A stretch of 64,000 bases of DNA, taken from contig NZ_JABXKJ010000164.1 in assembly GCF_017115085.1 (NCBI RefSeq), positions 31,688 through 95,687 on the forward strand. The letters run 5' to 3'. Source of the stretch: Nostoc sp. NMS7 (GTDB lineage Bacteria > Cyanobacteriota > Cyanobacteriia > Cyanobacteriales > Nostocaceae). The position numbers and the translations under genes are program-made. Numbering within the stretch: position 1 is the first letter of the stretch; each line of letters begins with the position of its first letter. The notes under the pieces were generated by a model that worked only from the letters and a program-made list of their open reading frames with translations, was not told the DNA's origin and did no database searches. Positions 54,047 through 63,013 of this stretch are shown here, piece by piece.

Positions 54047-54847
54047 ATGCCTAACAATATCAAACAACAAATTCAAGCCGATTTGCAACAAGCCAAAGAA
54101 ACCGGACAATTAAGAACTGATCGGATTCGAGAAATTGTGAAATCCGCAGTTTCTCAAGTAGCTTCTGAGTTTAAACAAGGTTCGGGTGAACTTCGTAGCC
54201 TTGTTAGAGATGCAGTTTCAGCTGTAATTGAAAACTTCCAAGAAAAAGGTAGCGAACTTAAAGATGAAGTGACAGCTTCCATTGAAGGAGCGCTAGAAGG
54301 AATTAATAGTCAAAGACACGAAAGCATTGCGAAAACTCAGACAGATATCAAGCGGCTCCAGGCTCAACTGGATGGTGAGGAAGAGCAACTCCAACAAGAA
54401 GTTGATGTAATCTTGGCAGAGATTGAAGAGACAGGTAAGCAAAAACCTGCTAGTACCAAAACTGCAATTGATTCTGCTGTCAATGCTATTAAAGATAGTG
54501 AAGAAGTCGGATTGTTAAAGAAGCGTTACGCGCAACTGCAAGCGCAGATAGCCCTTGTCCGAGCTAACTTAGCTGCACGTCATGGCGGACGTTCTCTAGA
54601 GGTTCAAGATTATCTAGACGAGGCGAAACACTGGTATGATAAAGCTCGTCCTCAAGCTGAGTCTCTGGCTACACAGGTAGGAGAAAAGCGATCGCAACTA
54701 GAAGAGCAACTAGGTGAAGCTGGTACATCTGTAGCCAGGAAAGAGCGGCAAATCAAACAAACCTTAAGACAGTTACTCTTAACGGCGGCTGACTTGTTCA
54801 AAGATAAGGACTCTGCTGAGAAAAAGCGGGATACTATTTATAAATAG
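54047..54847 (+). CDS. Coiled-coil protein with LEA-like character
   Basis: 266 aa from the ATG at 54047 (a TTG two codons earlier is possible). Nearly all helix and highly charged: repeated IREIVKSAVSQV, LVRDAVSAVIENFQEKGSEL, VTASIEGALEGI and long heptads (TDIKRLQAQLDGEEEQLQQE, VGEKRSQLEEQLGEAG). No membrane segment. The amphipathic helices resemble LEA or apolipoprotein-like stress proteins; the exact family is unknown. A strong hairpin follows. The downstream Pmp3/YqaE and holin-like genes are also stress- or membrane-type but on the opposite strand. Confidence 0.6.
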   Translation: MPNNIKQQIQADLQQAKETGQLRTDRIREIVKSAVSQVASEFKQGSGELRSLVRDAVSAVIENFQEKGSELKDEVTASIEGALEGINSQRHESIAKTQTDIKRLQAQLDGEEEQLQQEVDVILAEIEETGKQKPASTKTAIDSAVNAIKDSEEVGLLKKRYAQLQAQIALVRANLAARHGGRSLEVQDYLDEAKHWYDKARPQAESLATQVGEKRSQLEEQLGEAGTSVARKERQIKQTLRQLLLTAADLFKDKDSAEKKRDTIYK

Positions 54848-54875
54848 ACTGTTTTGCTATTTAATTGATTTAATC

Positions 54876-54907
54876 TGGTGCATTACGGCTTTAGCCGTAA
54901 TGCACCA
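54876..54907 (+). terminator. Hairpin after the coiled-coil gene
   Basis: 15-bp arms TGGTGCATTACGGCT and AGCCGTAATGCACCA with a two-base loop, 28 bp beyond the stop. Could be the terminator or a hairpin repeat; only a weak TTGT follows. Confidence 0.6.
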
Positions 54908-55030
54908 TGTTGTATTAGGGTAAATTAGGCGCTTTACCGAAATATTTTTATTTACAAATCATCTTGAAATATGCGCTTAACACAACGGCAGATTCCATAC
55001 ATAAAAATTGGTGCGTTCCGGTGTTCTACC

Positions 55031-55110
55031 TATAGCGTTTATTAATCAGGTGAGGTACATCATAGCCCCCTCTCGAAGAGCGAGGAGGGGGTTGGGGGTG
55101 GGGTTATTCT
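55031..55110. mobile_element. Second TATAGCG MITE, inverted copy
   Basis: TATAGCGTTTATTAATCAGG then GTACATCATAGCCCCCTCTC and GGGGTTGGGGGTGGGGTT mirror the 35695-35801 element in reverse orientation. The far terminus has diverged. Confidence 0.65.
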
Positions 55111-55147
55111 ACACCCTATTTAAAGTCCTTAAAATTAATGTTACGTA

Positions 55148-55339
55148 TTAGTAAGTATGTCCCTCTTGATTAAGTTGTTCTTCATGCTTGGCAATAACCC
55201 AAATTGCATGAATACTACCGGGTATCCAACCTAGAACTGTCAGCAAAATGTTAATAAATAAAGTTGGGCCAACTCCAACTGTCAGAAATACGCCTAAAGG
55301 AGGCACTAACAAACCTAGAAGAAAACGAACTAATTTCAT
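55148..55339 (-). CDS. YqaE/Pmp3 family membrane protein
   Basis: 63 aa, two transmembrane helices: MKLVRFLLGLLVPPLGVFLTVGVG and FINILLTVLGWIPGSIHAIWVI. The PPLGV and LGWIPGSIHAIW motifs are diagnostic for Pmp3/YqaE, small plasma-membrane proteins linked to cation, cold or salt stress. Followed upstream by a holin-like gene on the same strand, 118 bp apart. Confidence 0.93.
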   Translation of the reverse strand: MKLVRFLLGLLVPPLGVFLTVGVGPTLFINILLTVLGWIPGSIHAIWVIAKHEEQLNQEGHTY

Positions 55340-55457
55340 GATGTTACAACTTGGTGATTTTGTTTAATTTGAATATGCCGAATGAGGAAATCCACTTTCG
55401 GATATTTTATTTGGAGTAGAGACATGACTAAATTGCTATTCCTACTCCCTTTAATAC

Positions 55458-55856
55458 TTATCTAGAAGGTAATTCACCTTGATTTTTTACATTACCACTG
55501 CCGGCTAAAAGATTTTTTTCAACAAAGTAGTTGTTGATAAAGGTGTTAGCAAAAGATAGAATTACTGGACCTAGAAGGAAACCAATAATACCACTAACGG
55601 AGAAGCCGGGAACTAGCACTGATGCTAACCAGAAACAAAAACCGTTGACGATGAGCGAAAATGCTCCAAATGAGAGAAAGTTAAGTGGTAGAGAAAGAGT
55701 AGATAGAACTGGTTTAAATGAACCGTTAATTAGACCAATTACTAAACCGGCAATCAAAGCCGCCGGAAAATTAGCAATATTAACGCCTGGAACAACCAAA
55801 TCAACAATTAACAGGCTCAAAGCTGTAGCTAGGGCGGTTAATAATGGTGTCAACAT
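55458..55856 (-). CDS. Phage-holin superfamily IV-type membrane protein
   Basis: 132 aa with four hydrophobic helices (LLTALATALSLLIVDLVV, FPAALIAGLVIGLINGSF, FGAFSLIVNGFCFWLASVLV, GIIGFLLGPVILSFANTFIN) and a polar tail. This is the PF04020-type family, widespread in cyanobacterial chromosomes and not evidence of a prophage. Function unknown. It is upstream of the Pmp3 gene on the same strand. Confidence 0.85.
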   Translation of the reverse strand: MLTPLLTALATALSLLIVDLVVPGVNIANFPAALIAGLVIGLINGSFKPVLSTLSLPLNFLSFGAFSLIVNGFCFWLASVLVPGFSVSGIIGFLLGPVILSFANTFINNYFVEKNLLAGSGNVKNQGELPSR

Positions 55857-56333
55857 TTTTTTGACCTAATAACTAAAGATTTATTGTTTGTAACTTCTGA
55901 TCTCATCTTTATCTATCTGCTAGGTTTTAACCTCTCTTGCAAGATAGAATTTGCTTCTACCGTTAGGTCGATCATTGAGAAATCTATAGCGGTTATAATA
56001 TATATGCATCTGGGTAGAATGTAGGTAATTGCTACTCGCTTCCTTGCTATCCCGCTTGGGAATATATTCCAAAGCTAATAGCTAAAGTCCTCTCAAGAGG
56101 ACTAAATACAAGATTTTAAGCGATATAGATAACTAGACTTTATGTAAGCGAAAATTTAAGTCCACTTAAGTGGACTTAAGCTATTAGCCCAGAACTTAAG
56201 TTCCGGGTGGGATGTGGGTCAGTGCTACACTTTGAGTGTTACAGAAATGTTGGTAATGACAATGTTTTTAAAGGTGCGTTATCTTACACATACCCTACAA
56301 ATTTAAGATTAATTTAATGTCAGAGGGTAAGAA
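55857..56333. other. Intergenic region with palindromes
   Basis: Holds a TATAGCGGTTATAA MITE-like end (about 55987), a perfect 24-bp palindrome TTAAGTCCACTT/AAGTGGACTTAA (56156-56179) and GAACTTAAGTTC (about 56192-56203). No gene. Confidence 0.55.
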
Positions 56334-56675
56334 TCACTGAGATTTTCCCAACTCAGGCTGATAGTAAAGGGCTGATTTATATAAGACTTGTTCTTGATGG
56401 GTTTCTAAAGTGCAATCAGACAAAGGGTAACTTACACAAGTAACAACATAACCAGCCTGTATTTCAGTTGGGCGCAAAAATTTTTGCTCATTTTGATCAA
56501 CTTCACCGCTAATGAGTTTAGCCACACAAGCAGAACATTCGCCTTGTTTGCACCCAGATGGTAGGCGGATACCAGCTTCTTCTGCTATATCCAGAATATA
56601 TTGATCATCTGGTACTTGAATGGTGCGATCTAATCCAAGTGTAGGATTGATGAATCGAACTTGATAAACTGCCAT
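56334..56675 (-). CDS. Plant-type 2Fe-2S ferredoxin
   Basis: 113 aa. One [2Fe-2S] domain with cluster ligands in SGCKQGECSACVAKL (C-x4-C-x2-C) and CVSYP. YQVRFINPTLGLDRTIQVPD and GEVDQNEQKFL fit the photosynthetic/FdxH-type ferredoxins, but residues near the cluster (KQGEC rather than RAGAC or HSGSC) set it apart from PetF and FdxH. A C-terminal extension (KSALYYQPELGKSQ) is present. Electron carrier of unknown partner; probably a minor ferredoxin. Confidence 0.92.
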   Translation of the reverse strand: MAVYQVRFINPTLGLDRTIQVPDDQYILDIAEEAGIRLPSGCKQGECSACVAKLISGEVDQNEQKFLRPTEIQAGYVVTCVSYPLSDCTLETHQEQVLYKSALYYQPELGKSQ

Positions 56676-56790
56676 CTGCTGTTTCTAATTTGAGAGTCAC
56701 ATTTTGTTATTTTCTAACGTGTTTGGATCTCGGACAAGAAGATTGACCAAATACTTTGTTTGAAAATCCTCATCTAGCTAAATTCGTATG

Positions 56791-56994
56791 CTAAAGTGAG
56801 ATTCCTTTTTCTTGCAAGCGATAGCGTTCTTCTTGGGCTTCCAGTTTCATTAGTTCTTTGTGACTTTCACAGTAACGAATTGCTTCGTAAATAGCAGATA
56901 CTGGCAAATCCCAATTTCCGGCTGCTTCCTCTGGCGACATTTCTGACTTTTCACGGGAAGCCCTCAATCCCTCAAAAAACGTGGCTTTTTCCAC
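56791..56994 (-). CDS. Small antitoxin-like protein
   Basis: 67 aa: FFEGLRASREKSEMSPEEAA, GNWDLPVSAIYEAIRYCESH and a charged C-terminal helix. The middle looks like the helix-turn-helix part of DUF433-type antitoxins (PEEAA-x-W-DLP-x-xAIYEAI). No toxin gene is adjacent on either side, so if this is an antitoxin it is an orphan. It could also be a small regulator. Confidence 0.5.
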   Translation of the reverse strand: MEKATFFEGLRASREKSEMSPEEAAGNWDLPVSAIYEAIRYCESHKELMKLEAQEERYRLQEKGISL

Positions 56995-57246
56995 ATATTT
57001 ATTCTCAATAACTATGAGTTAATGAAAATAGCTAAGGGAGAAATCAGGGCTTGGGAAACCATCAAAATGACCTTTTCCACATGCCGTGAAAAGTCAGGGC
57101 GACACTTGATTAGCAATGATGTCTTGCCAAACAGTTGAGGCAAGTAGTTTGCAACCTTTAATGTAAATCAGGTTGACAATTCCACTACCGGATAAGAATG
57201 CTCGTGAGTTCACCCATACGTTATAGTAGATTCTCTAGCACTATCC

Positions 57247-59940
57247 CTAGTTGAGCGGATCGAAACGCTGCAAGATGAGAGCTATGAACACTACTGGCAA
57301 ACCTACACCTATAGAAATGAGAGCTTGGGTAAATGTCAAAGGTGTGGTGTCAAACACTTGATTCATCATGCTCCACTGACTGAACAGACATTGTAAAATC
57401 ACCACAACCACAATTCCGATCGCAGGTGCATAGGCTACGGGTGTGCGTTTACCTTGGATTCTCACGACTAGAGATGGTAAAAACTGGCTAATGCTTAACA
57501 GATAAAAGACTTCTGCCGCCACCAGCCCATTAATTGCCATCGTTCGCGCCAATGGTTCATTGCCTGTAGTTTGAAGTACCGATTGAAACACCCCAAAAAT
57601 TATCAGCCAATTGAAGACGGAAATCGCGATGATGCGCTGGAGTAACCCACCCGATAAAAGTCTTTCTCTGGGGTTGCGCGGTGGTTGTTGCATCACCTGT
57701 CCAGATTTTAGCTCAAAGGCGAGGGGAGCAATCAAGGCTACTGAACTGACCATGTTGAGCCAGAGAATTTGGATTGGTAAGATGGGAAGCACGGTTGCTA
57801 GGAGAATGGCAATCAAAATCGTCATAGATTCTCCAACGTTGATCGGCAGCAAGAAGGCGATCGCTTTTCGCAAGTTGCGGTAAACACCTCGTCCTTCCTC
57901 CACAGCAGCTTCTATTGAGGCGAAATTATCGTCAGTGAGAAGCATATCCGCCGATTCTTTGGCAACCTCTGCCCCGGCTATGCCCATCGCTACACCAATG
58001 TCTGCCTGTTTGAGAGCTGGGGCATCATTTACGCCATCTCCAGTCATAGCAACAATTTCACCCTGAGACTGCAACGCTTTTACCAGATGCAATTTTTGTT
58101 CTGGAGCAACTCGCGCAAATACCATGCCTTGTTCAGCCGCTTTAGCGAATTCTTTTTCATCCATCTGAGCTAATTGCTGTCCGGTGAAGACCTGTTCTTC
58201 AGTCGAGCAAATTCCCATTTGGCGGGCGATCGCAGCTGCTGTTAGTGCATGATCGCCTGTAATCATTTTCACCTGAATCCCAGCAGATTGACAGGCTTTG
58301 ACTGCGGCGATCGCTTCCTCACGAGGCGGATCGATTATGCCCTGAAGTCCCAGAAACACCAGTCCTTGATCGATATCATTGCGATCCAAGGATCGTTTAG
58401 TGGCAACTTCTTTGCTGGCGAAGGCTAGCACTCGTAACCCTTGGTTTGCCATGTGAGCAACTTCCTGTTCCACTGTTGCAGGATTGAGCGCAGCCTGTTG
58501 TCCTTGAGCATCGAACATGCGATCGCATCGTTGGAGAATCGCCTCCACAGAACCTTTGAGATAAATCACATTCAGCGATCGCTTTGCATGAATTAGATGC
58601 AAAGTCGCCATGTACTGGAATTGCGACTCAAAGGGAATGGTGTCTATTCTGGGTAATTCTTGCTCTAGATTCGCTTGCGTCAATCCCACTTTATTGGCAG
58701 CCGTAATCAATGCTCCCTCGGTTGGGGTTCCTACTAAGTTCCACTGTCCATCTCCCCATTCGATTTGAGAATCATTGCACAGCAATCCTGCTTCCAGGGA
58801 TTCCCAAAGAGCAACATGTCCATCTGCATTGAAATCAACAGGCTGTTGATTCAGCAGGATTTCACCATCTGGGGCATAACCAATACCGCTAACGGTGTAA
58901 TGTTGTCCACCCGCATAAATCTTTTGAACCGTCATCTGATTCTCAGTTAACGTCCCAGTTTTGTCAGAGCAAATAACAGTGGTACTTCCCAAGGTTTCCA
59001 CAGCAGGTAGCTTGCGAATAATTGCTTTACGTCGTGCCATCCGGGAAACTCCGATCGCCAAAGTGACGGTAACAATTGCAGGCAATCCTTCGGGAATCGC
59101 GCTGACTACCAGAGCTACGCTCGCTTTGAAAACATCAATCCAAGATTCGCCCTGTCCTAATCCGACTGCAAATGTCAAAGCAGCCAAACCTAAAATGACA
59201 TACAACAAGGTTTTGCTAAACTTGTCAATATTTCGTGTTAGCGGTGTTTTCAGATTTGTGCTGCTTTCAATTAGCTGTGAGATCCGACCGATTTCGGTGG
59301 CATCTGCGATCGCTACTACAATCCCTTCTGCCTGTCCAAAGCTGATGAAACTTCCTGCATACACCATATTGCTTCGTTCGGCTAACGGTGTTTCGACAGC
59401 CAGCGATGCCCTTGCTTTCTCGACTGGAACGGATTCGCCTGTTAAGGCAGACTCATCAATTTGCAAGCCACGCACACTTAATAGCCGCAGATCCGCAGGC
59501 ACTTTATCCCCAGATGCCAGCAGTACCAAATCACCAGGAACAAGTTCAGTCGAAGCCAAACGGGTTTTTTGACCATCGCGAATCACAGTTGCTTCGGTAT
59601 TGACGGCTTTGGATAGAGCAGCGATCGCGCCTTCTGCTTTAGATTCTTGAATGTAGCCAATGATGACATTAATTAGGGTGACACCAAAAATTACTCCCGC
59701 ATCTATCCAATCTCGCAGCAGCAGCGTCACCACTCCCGCCGTCAGCAAAATATATAGTAGTGGTTGATTAAATTGCTCTAAAAATCGTAGCCAAGGACTT
59801 TTTCCACTTTTACTAGTTAGTTGATTTGCACCCATCTGCTGGTGTCGCATGGTAGCTTCTTCATCGGTCAAACCTGCTTCGGGATGGCTGGCTAACGTTT
59901 GCTTTACAAGAAACAATCTAGTTTCCTCGTAGTTCACCAA
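57247..59940 (-). CDS. P-type cation-transporting ATPase (P2-like)
   Basis: 897 aa. Actuator domain TGES in LTGESVPVEK, M4 with AIPEGLPAIVT, phosphorylation motif CSDKTGTLTENQMT, nucleotide site KGSVEAIL, TGD (MITGDHALTA), hinge MTGDGVNDAPALKQADIGVAMG, and a C-terminal membrane part. It resembles Ca2+/Mn2+ or H+ pumps. M5 NVGES keeps the N...E pair, but the M6 segment WLNMVSSVALIAPLAFE has Ser where SERCA-type pumps have the Asp of NLVTDG, so calcium specificity is uncertain. Stand-alone gene. Confidence 0.92.
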   Translation of the reverse strand: MVNYEETRLFLVKQTLASHPEAGLTDEEATMRHQQMGANQLTSKSGKSPWLRFLEQFNQPLLYILLTAGVVTLLLRDWIDAGVIFGVTLINVIIGYIQESKAEGAIAALSKAVNTEATVIRDGQKTRLASTELVPGDLVLLASGDKVPADLRLLSVRGLQIDESALTGESVPVEKARASLAVETPLAERSNMVYAGSFISFGQAEGIVVAIADATEIGRISQLIESSTNLKTPLTRNIDKFSKTLLYVILGLAALTFAVGLGQGESWIDVFKASVALVVSAIPEGLPAIVTVTLAIGVSRMARRKAIIRKLPAVETLGSTTVICSDKTGTLTENQMTVQKIYAGGQHYTVSGIGYAPDGEILLNQQPVDFNADGHVALWESLEAGLLCNDSQIEWGDGQWNLVGTPTEGALITAANKVGLTQANLEQELPRIDTIPFESQFQYMATLHLIHAKRSLNVIYLKGSVEAILQRCDRMFDAQGQQAALNPATVEQEVAHMANQGLRVLAFASKEVATKRSLDRNDIDQGLVFLGLQGIIDPPREEAIAAVKACQSAGIQVKMITGDHALTAAAIARQMGICSTEEQVFTGQQLAQMDEKEFAKAAEQGMVFARVAPEQKLHLVKALQSQGEIVAMTGDGVNDAPALKQADIGVAMGIAGAEVAKESADMLLTDDNFASIEAAVEEGRGVYRNLRKAIAFLLPINVGESMTILIAILLATVLPILPIQILWLNMVSSVALIAPLAFELKSGQVMQQPPRNPRERLLSGGLLQRIIAISVFNWLIIFGVFQSVLQTTGNEPLARTMAINGLVAAEVFYLLSISQFLPSLVVRIQGKRTPVAYAPAIGIVVVVILQCLFSQWSMMNQVFDTTPLTFTQALISIGVGLPVVFIALILQRFDPLN

Positions 59941-60126
59941 AGAAACTTTGCGGGGTTTATTTTATGCTAGGAAAATCAAGTTCTTTTATCTCCCTACTTC
60001 CTCTGATTTATCTACCTACCTTCACCCGTAATTTTTGGGTTCGTCGAGTACTAGGACAATAATATATTGGGTTATTTTTAGCAGGAATAACCGTTTTAAT
60101 TCTGGTTTTCCTATCAACTCATACCC

Positions 60127-60582
60127 ATGAAAATATACACTGAAATCGAAATTCAGGCATCCGATGAGCAGGTCTGGAACCTACTCACTGATTTTGCCAG
60201 TTTTCCACATTGGAATCTGTTTATTCGTCAAATTAGTGGTTCGCTGAGTGAAGGGGCACAGCTAACCGTTCACTTTCAGCCTCCGGGTACAGATATTATG
60301 ACCTTTCGACCGACTGTGATTACGGTAGAACCTAATCGCAAATTGCGCTGGTTATGGCACTTTTTGATGCCAGGGTTATTTGACGTTGAACATAGCTTTA
60401 TCATTGAACCGTTAGCAAGCGATGGGCTACGCCTACGCGTCCGCTTCATTCAGCAAGAATCTTTCCAGGGCTTACTAGTACCTCTGTTGGCTCGTCGATT
60501 AAATATTGAAGTTCGCCAAGGGTTTGAAGCCATGAACCAAACATTGAAAACCAAGGCAGAACGCATTGAAAATAAAAGTTAG
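60127..60582 (+). CDS. SRPBCC (START-like) domain protein
   Basis: 151 aa. Helix-grip fold: EIEIQASDEQVWNLLTDFAS, FPHWNLFIRQISGSLSEGAQ, LRWLWHFLMPGLFDVEHSFI and a long C-terminal helix. Family members bind hydrophobic ligands (polyketide cyclase/dehydrase-like). No catalytic residues can be assigned. Divergent from the P-type ATPase gene. Confidence 0.87.
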   Translation: MKIYTEIEIQASDEQVWNLLTDFASFPHWNLFIRQISGSLSEGAQLTVHFQPPGTDIMTFRPTVITVEPNRKLRWLWHFLMPGLFDVEHSFIIEPLASDGLRLRVRFIQQESFQGLLVPLLARRLNIEVRQGFEAMNQTLKTKAERIENKS

Positions 60583-60652
60583 GAGGTCAGAAAGTTTATA
60601 TAATCAGCTTTTATAACTTTTTTCAACTATAGTTAATTTTTACTGTACTATA

Positions 60653-60676
60653 CTAGTAGTCTGCCAAGGTAACTTT
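60653..60676. repeat. Left inverted repeat flanking the GC-rich reductase
   Basis: CTAGTAGTCTGCCAAGGTAA then CTTT. Its inverted partner is at 62051-62073. Shares CTAGTAGTCTG(T/C)CAAG with the MITE at 8425-8545. Confidence 0.65.
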
Positions 60677-60679
60677 ACT

Positions 60680-60708
60680 AAGTAGTTTATATTAGTGATA
60701 AACTACTT
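60680..60708. repeat. Hairpin after the SRPBCC gene
   Basis: AAGTAGTTTAT, loop ATTAGTG, ATAAACTACTT: 11-bp perfect stem, directly beside the left inverted repeat. Confidence 0.65.
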
Positions 60709-60975
60709 AAAAATCAGTAAATTGCATGGTAAAGAAGTATATTGTGAATTTGATTGAGTGAAGATGAAGTCTCTTAATTGCAAACGTTAATTAAAAAAGG
60801 TAAATAAGGTAAGAAGCATCACTCGCGCAAACATTCTTCTGATGGCTTCAGAGGGAGAAATAGATCGAGCGATCGCGGACAATAATTGACAACATGTCTC
60901 CCGACATGGATGGATCGGCAAAGAATCGCCTGTGTTCAACGTACACCACATCTAGAACTCGGAGGGCAAAGCAAG

Positions 60976-61860
60976 ATGACTGAGCAAACGAAACTCGGCG
61001 GCAATTTCACGCTCCCAAGGACTTCACTAACCTTGAACCGCATGGGCTATGGCGCCATGCAACTCGCTGGGCCCCATGTATGGGGACCACCGCGCGATGT
61101 CGATGGAGCGATCGCCGTCTTGCGCGAGGCGGTTGCGCTCGGAATCAACCACATTGACACAGCCGACTTTTACGGCCCACACATCACCAACCAACTCATT
61201 CGACAGGCGCTCCACCCCTATCCAGAGGAGTTGGTCATTGTTACTAAGGTAGGCGCTAGCCGGGAAGAGGACCAGTCTTGGAACCCTGCTCTTTCAGCCA
61301 AAGAACTGAAAGCTGCTGTAGACGATAACCTGCACAACCTCGGTCTAGAGTCCCTCCACGTCGTCAACCTGCGTGTAGGAGGAACCGAAAGACCCTCTGA
61401 AGGGTCTATCGAAGAACCGCTCGCCACACTCGCTGACCTCAAACGTCAGGGTCTTATCGGTCACATCGGCCTCAGTAACATCACTTCCCAACAATTCACG
61501 CAGGCGGAGTCAATCACCGAAATCGTCTGTGTTCAGAACCACTACAACCTGGCTCATCGCGAGGATGATGTTTTTATCGACGAACTTGCAGCCAAGGGCA
61601 TTGCGTTCGTGCCGTTCTTTCCCCTTGGCGGGTTCACGCCGCTACAATCTTCGGCACTTGAGGGTGCCGCGAAGTCTCTGAACGCTACGCCGATGCAGGT
61701 TGCACTCGCCTGGCTGCTACAGCGCTCTCCGAACATCTTGCTAATTCCCGGCACGTCGTCCGTCAACCACCTCCGCGAGAACCTCAAAGCCGCAACGTTG
61801 CAGCTTCCTCCTCAAACGGTCAACGATTTGAACGAGATTGCCGCAAACGTCGGTCAGTAA
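60976..61860 (+). CDS. Aldo/keto reductase, GC-rich, probably acquired
   Basis: 294 aa from the ATG at 60976 (MTEQTKLGGNFTLPR), with GGAGG 10 bases upstream; a longer frame from 60886 is less likely. AKR motifs: IDTADFYGPHITNQLI (catalytic Asp and Tyr), VTKVG (Lys), LRVGGTERP in place of the usual HxxD stretch, and PGTSSVNHLRENL for NADP. Codon use is clearly GC-richer than every neighbour (for example GTCTTGCGCGAGGCGGTTGC), and the gene lies between inverted repeats, so recent transfer is likely. Substrate unknown. Confidence 0.88.
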   Translation: MTEQTKLGGNFTLPRTSLTLNRMGYGAMQLAGPHVWGPPRDVDGAIAVLREAVALGINHIDTADFYGPHITNQLIRQALHPYPEELVIVTKVGASREEDQSWNPALSAKELKAAVDDNLHNLGLESLHVVNLRVGGTERPSEGSIEEPLATLADLKRQGLIGHIGLSNITSQQFTQAESITEIVCVQNHYNLAHREDDVFIDELAAKGIAFVPFFPLGGFTPLQSSALEGAAKSLNATPMQVALAWLLQRSPNILLIPGTSSVNHLRENLKAATLQLPPQTVNDLNEIAANVGQ

Positions 61861-62050
61861 AAACGACAGCACAAATTACACTCTTGGCTGTATTCTGATT
61901 ACGGTTGATAAAGATTTGTACTCAGAAATCGAATTCCCCGATACCAACTTATATTAAGTGGTCTGCTAAAAGTTGCATTGTCCATCTTACCCGTCCAGAC
62001 GCTGGGTCAGAACAAGCTTTAGCAATCAAAAATGCTTCTGATTTTCCTTC

Positions 62051-62073
62051 AAGGTTACCTTGGCAGACTAGCC
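62051..62073. repeat. Right inverted repeat flanking the GC-rich reductase
   Basis: AAGGTTACCTTGGCAGACTA then GCC; the reverse complement matches the left repeat at 60653-60676 over TAGTCTGCCAAGGTAAC. Confidence 0.65.
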
Positions 62074-62089
62074 TGAAATCGGATCAATG

Positions 62090-62464
62090 TTATTCCACAA
62101 CTTCATAGCGCACTAACTTTCTAACATCCTCACGGGGTAGACCTAGTTCTTGAGCAATTGTCGCTTCTATTTGACTGAATTCTATTGTTGGAAGTTCTAA
62201 TTCCAATCGCTTCAGGATGGGGTCTGCTGTTTCCACTTCTACCTGGGTAATTCTCTTAGTTCGGTTAACGGCGGCGTTAATGAGCAACACATTGACTGAT
62301 ACCCGTGCTTCAAGCTGAGTATCTGACTGAAGTTTTTTCTCGGTGGAGTAGGGTCGGCTTAACTCTTGAGCAGCTAGGAAATTACAGCCAAGCCAAAACA
62401 CAACCGCTACTAGTGGTAGAGGCAACCAAAATTCTAATCCCAGCCCTTGCAGCCAACGTTTCAC
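62090..62464 (-). CDS. Hypothetical membrane-anchored protein
   Basis: 124 aa. A single N-terminal hydrophobic segment (FWLPLPLVAVVFWLGCNFLAA, about 12-32) is followed by a soluble region (EARVSVNVLLINAAVNRTKR, ITQVEVETADPILKRLELEL, then a helix and RKLVRYEVVE). The Cys near residue 27 is not in a convincing lipobox. No known family. Its 3' end lies close to the right inverted repeat. Confidence 0.6.
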   Translation of the reverse strand: MKRWLQGLGLEFWLPLPLVAVVFWLGCNFLAAQELSRPYSTEKKLQSDTQLEARVSVNVLLINAAVNRTKRITQVEVETADPILKRLELELPTIEFSQIEATIAQELGLPREDVRKLVRYEVVE

Positions 62465-62640
62465 ACTACACCTGCCTGTGATTTTGCTTGGTTATACTTC
62501 GCACCTTCATTCTGTCTTGAAAATAGGGAACGGGGAACAGGGAACAGAAAAAAATATTTTTATGCTCTCTTTGTGGGCAAATGCCCGTGGGGGTCTATTA
62601 ATATTTGTGCAAGAGGTTTATTGCAATAAGGGCGTACGCA

Positions 62641-62850
62641 TTTGTTATTTCGACGAACTCATTTGTTATTTCGACGAACTCATTTGTTATTTCGGCGAAC
62701 TCATTTGTTATTTCGGCGAACTCATTTGTTATTTCGGCGAACTCATTTGCTATTTCGACGAACTCATTTGTTATTTCGACGAACTCATTTGCTATTTCGG
62801 CGAACTCATTTGCTATTTCGGCGAACTCATTTGTTATTTCGGCGAACCCA
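62641..62850. repeat. 21-bp tandem array C, ten copies
   Basis: Ten units of TTTGTTATTTCGGCGAACTC+A, with GACGAACTCA and TTTGCT variants, nearly the same unit and the same copy number as the array at 25260-25469. Open frames run through on both strands (LLFRRTH; EITNEFA), but they have no start signals and no family. Position: 150 bp before the response regulator. Confidence 0.9.
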
Positions 62851-63013
62851 TTATTAAAGCAATGATTTGTTCTCATCGGCAGACAGTATTGTAGCCGAAG
62901 TTCGGAGAGGGGAGACTTTGACGGCAGTCAAAGGCGAGGTGAGGTGACGACTGTATTGCACCGAAGTGAGAACTGCTATATTTTACTAAGATAAGCCCAA
63001 GCCCACAAAAGCG

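Noticed and set aside
55458..55856. Prophage evidence from the holin-like protein
   Set aside because: This membrane family is common in cyanobacterial chromosomes and no other phage gene is near.
62478..62894. Open frames through the 62.6 kb array on both strands
   Set aside because: Low-complexity products of the 21-bp unit without Shine-Dalgarno or homologues.
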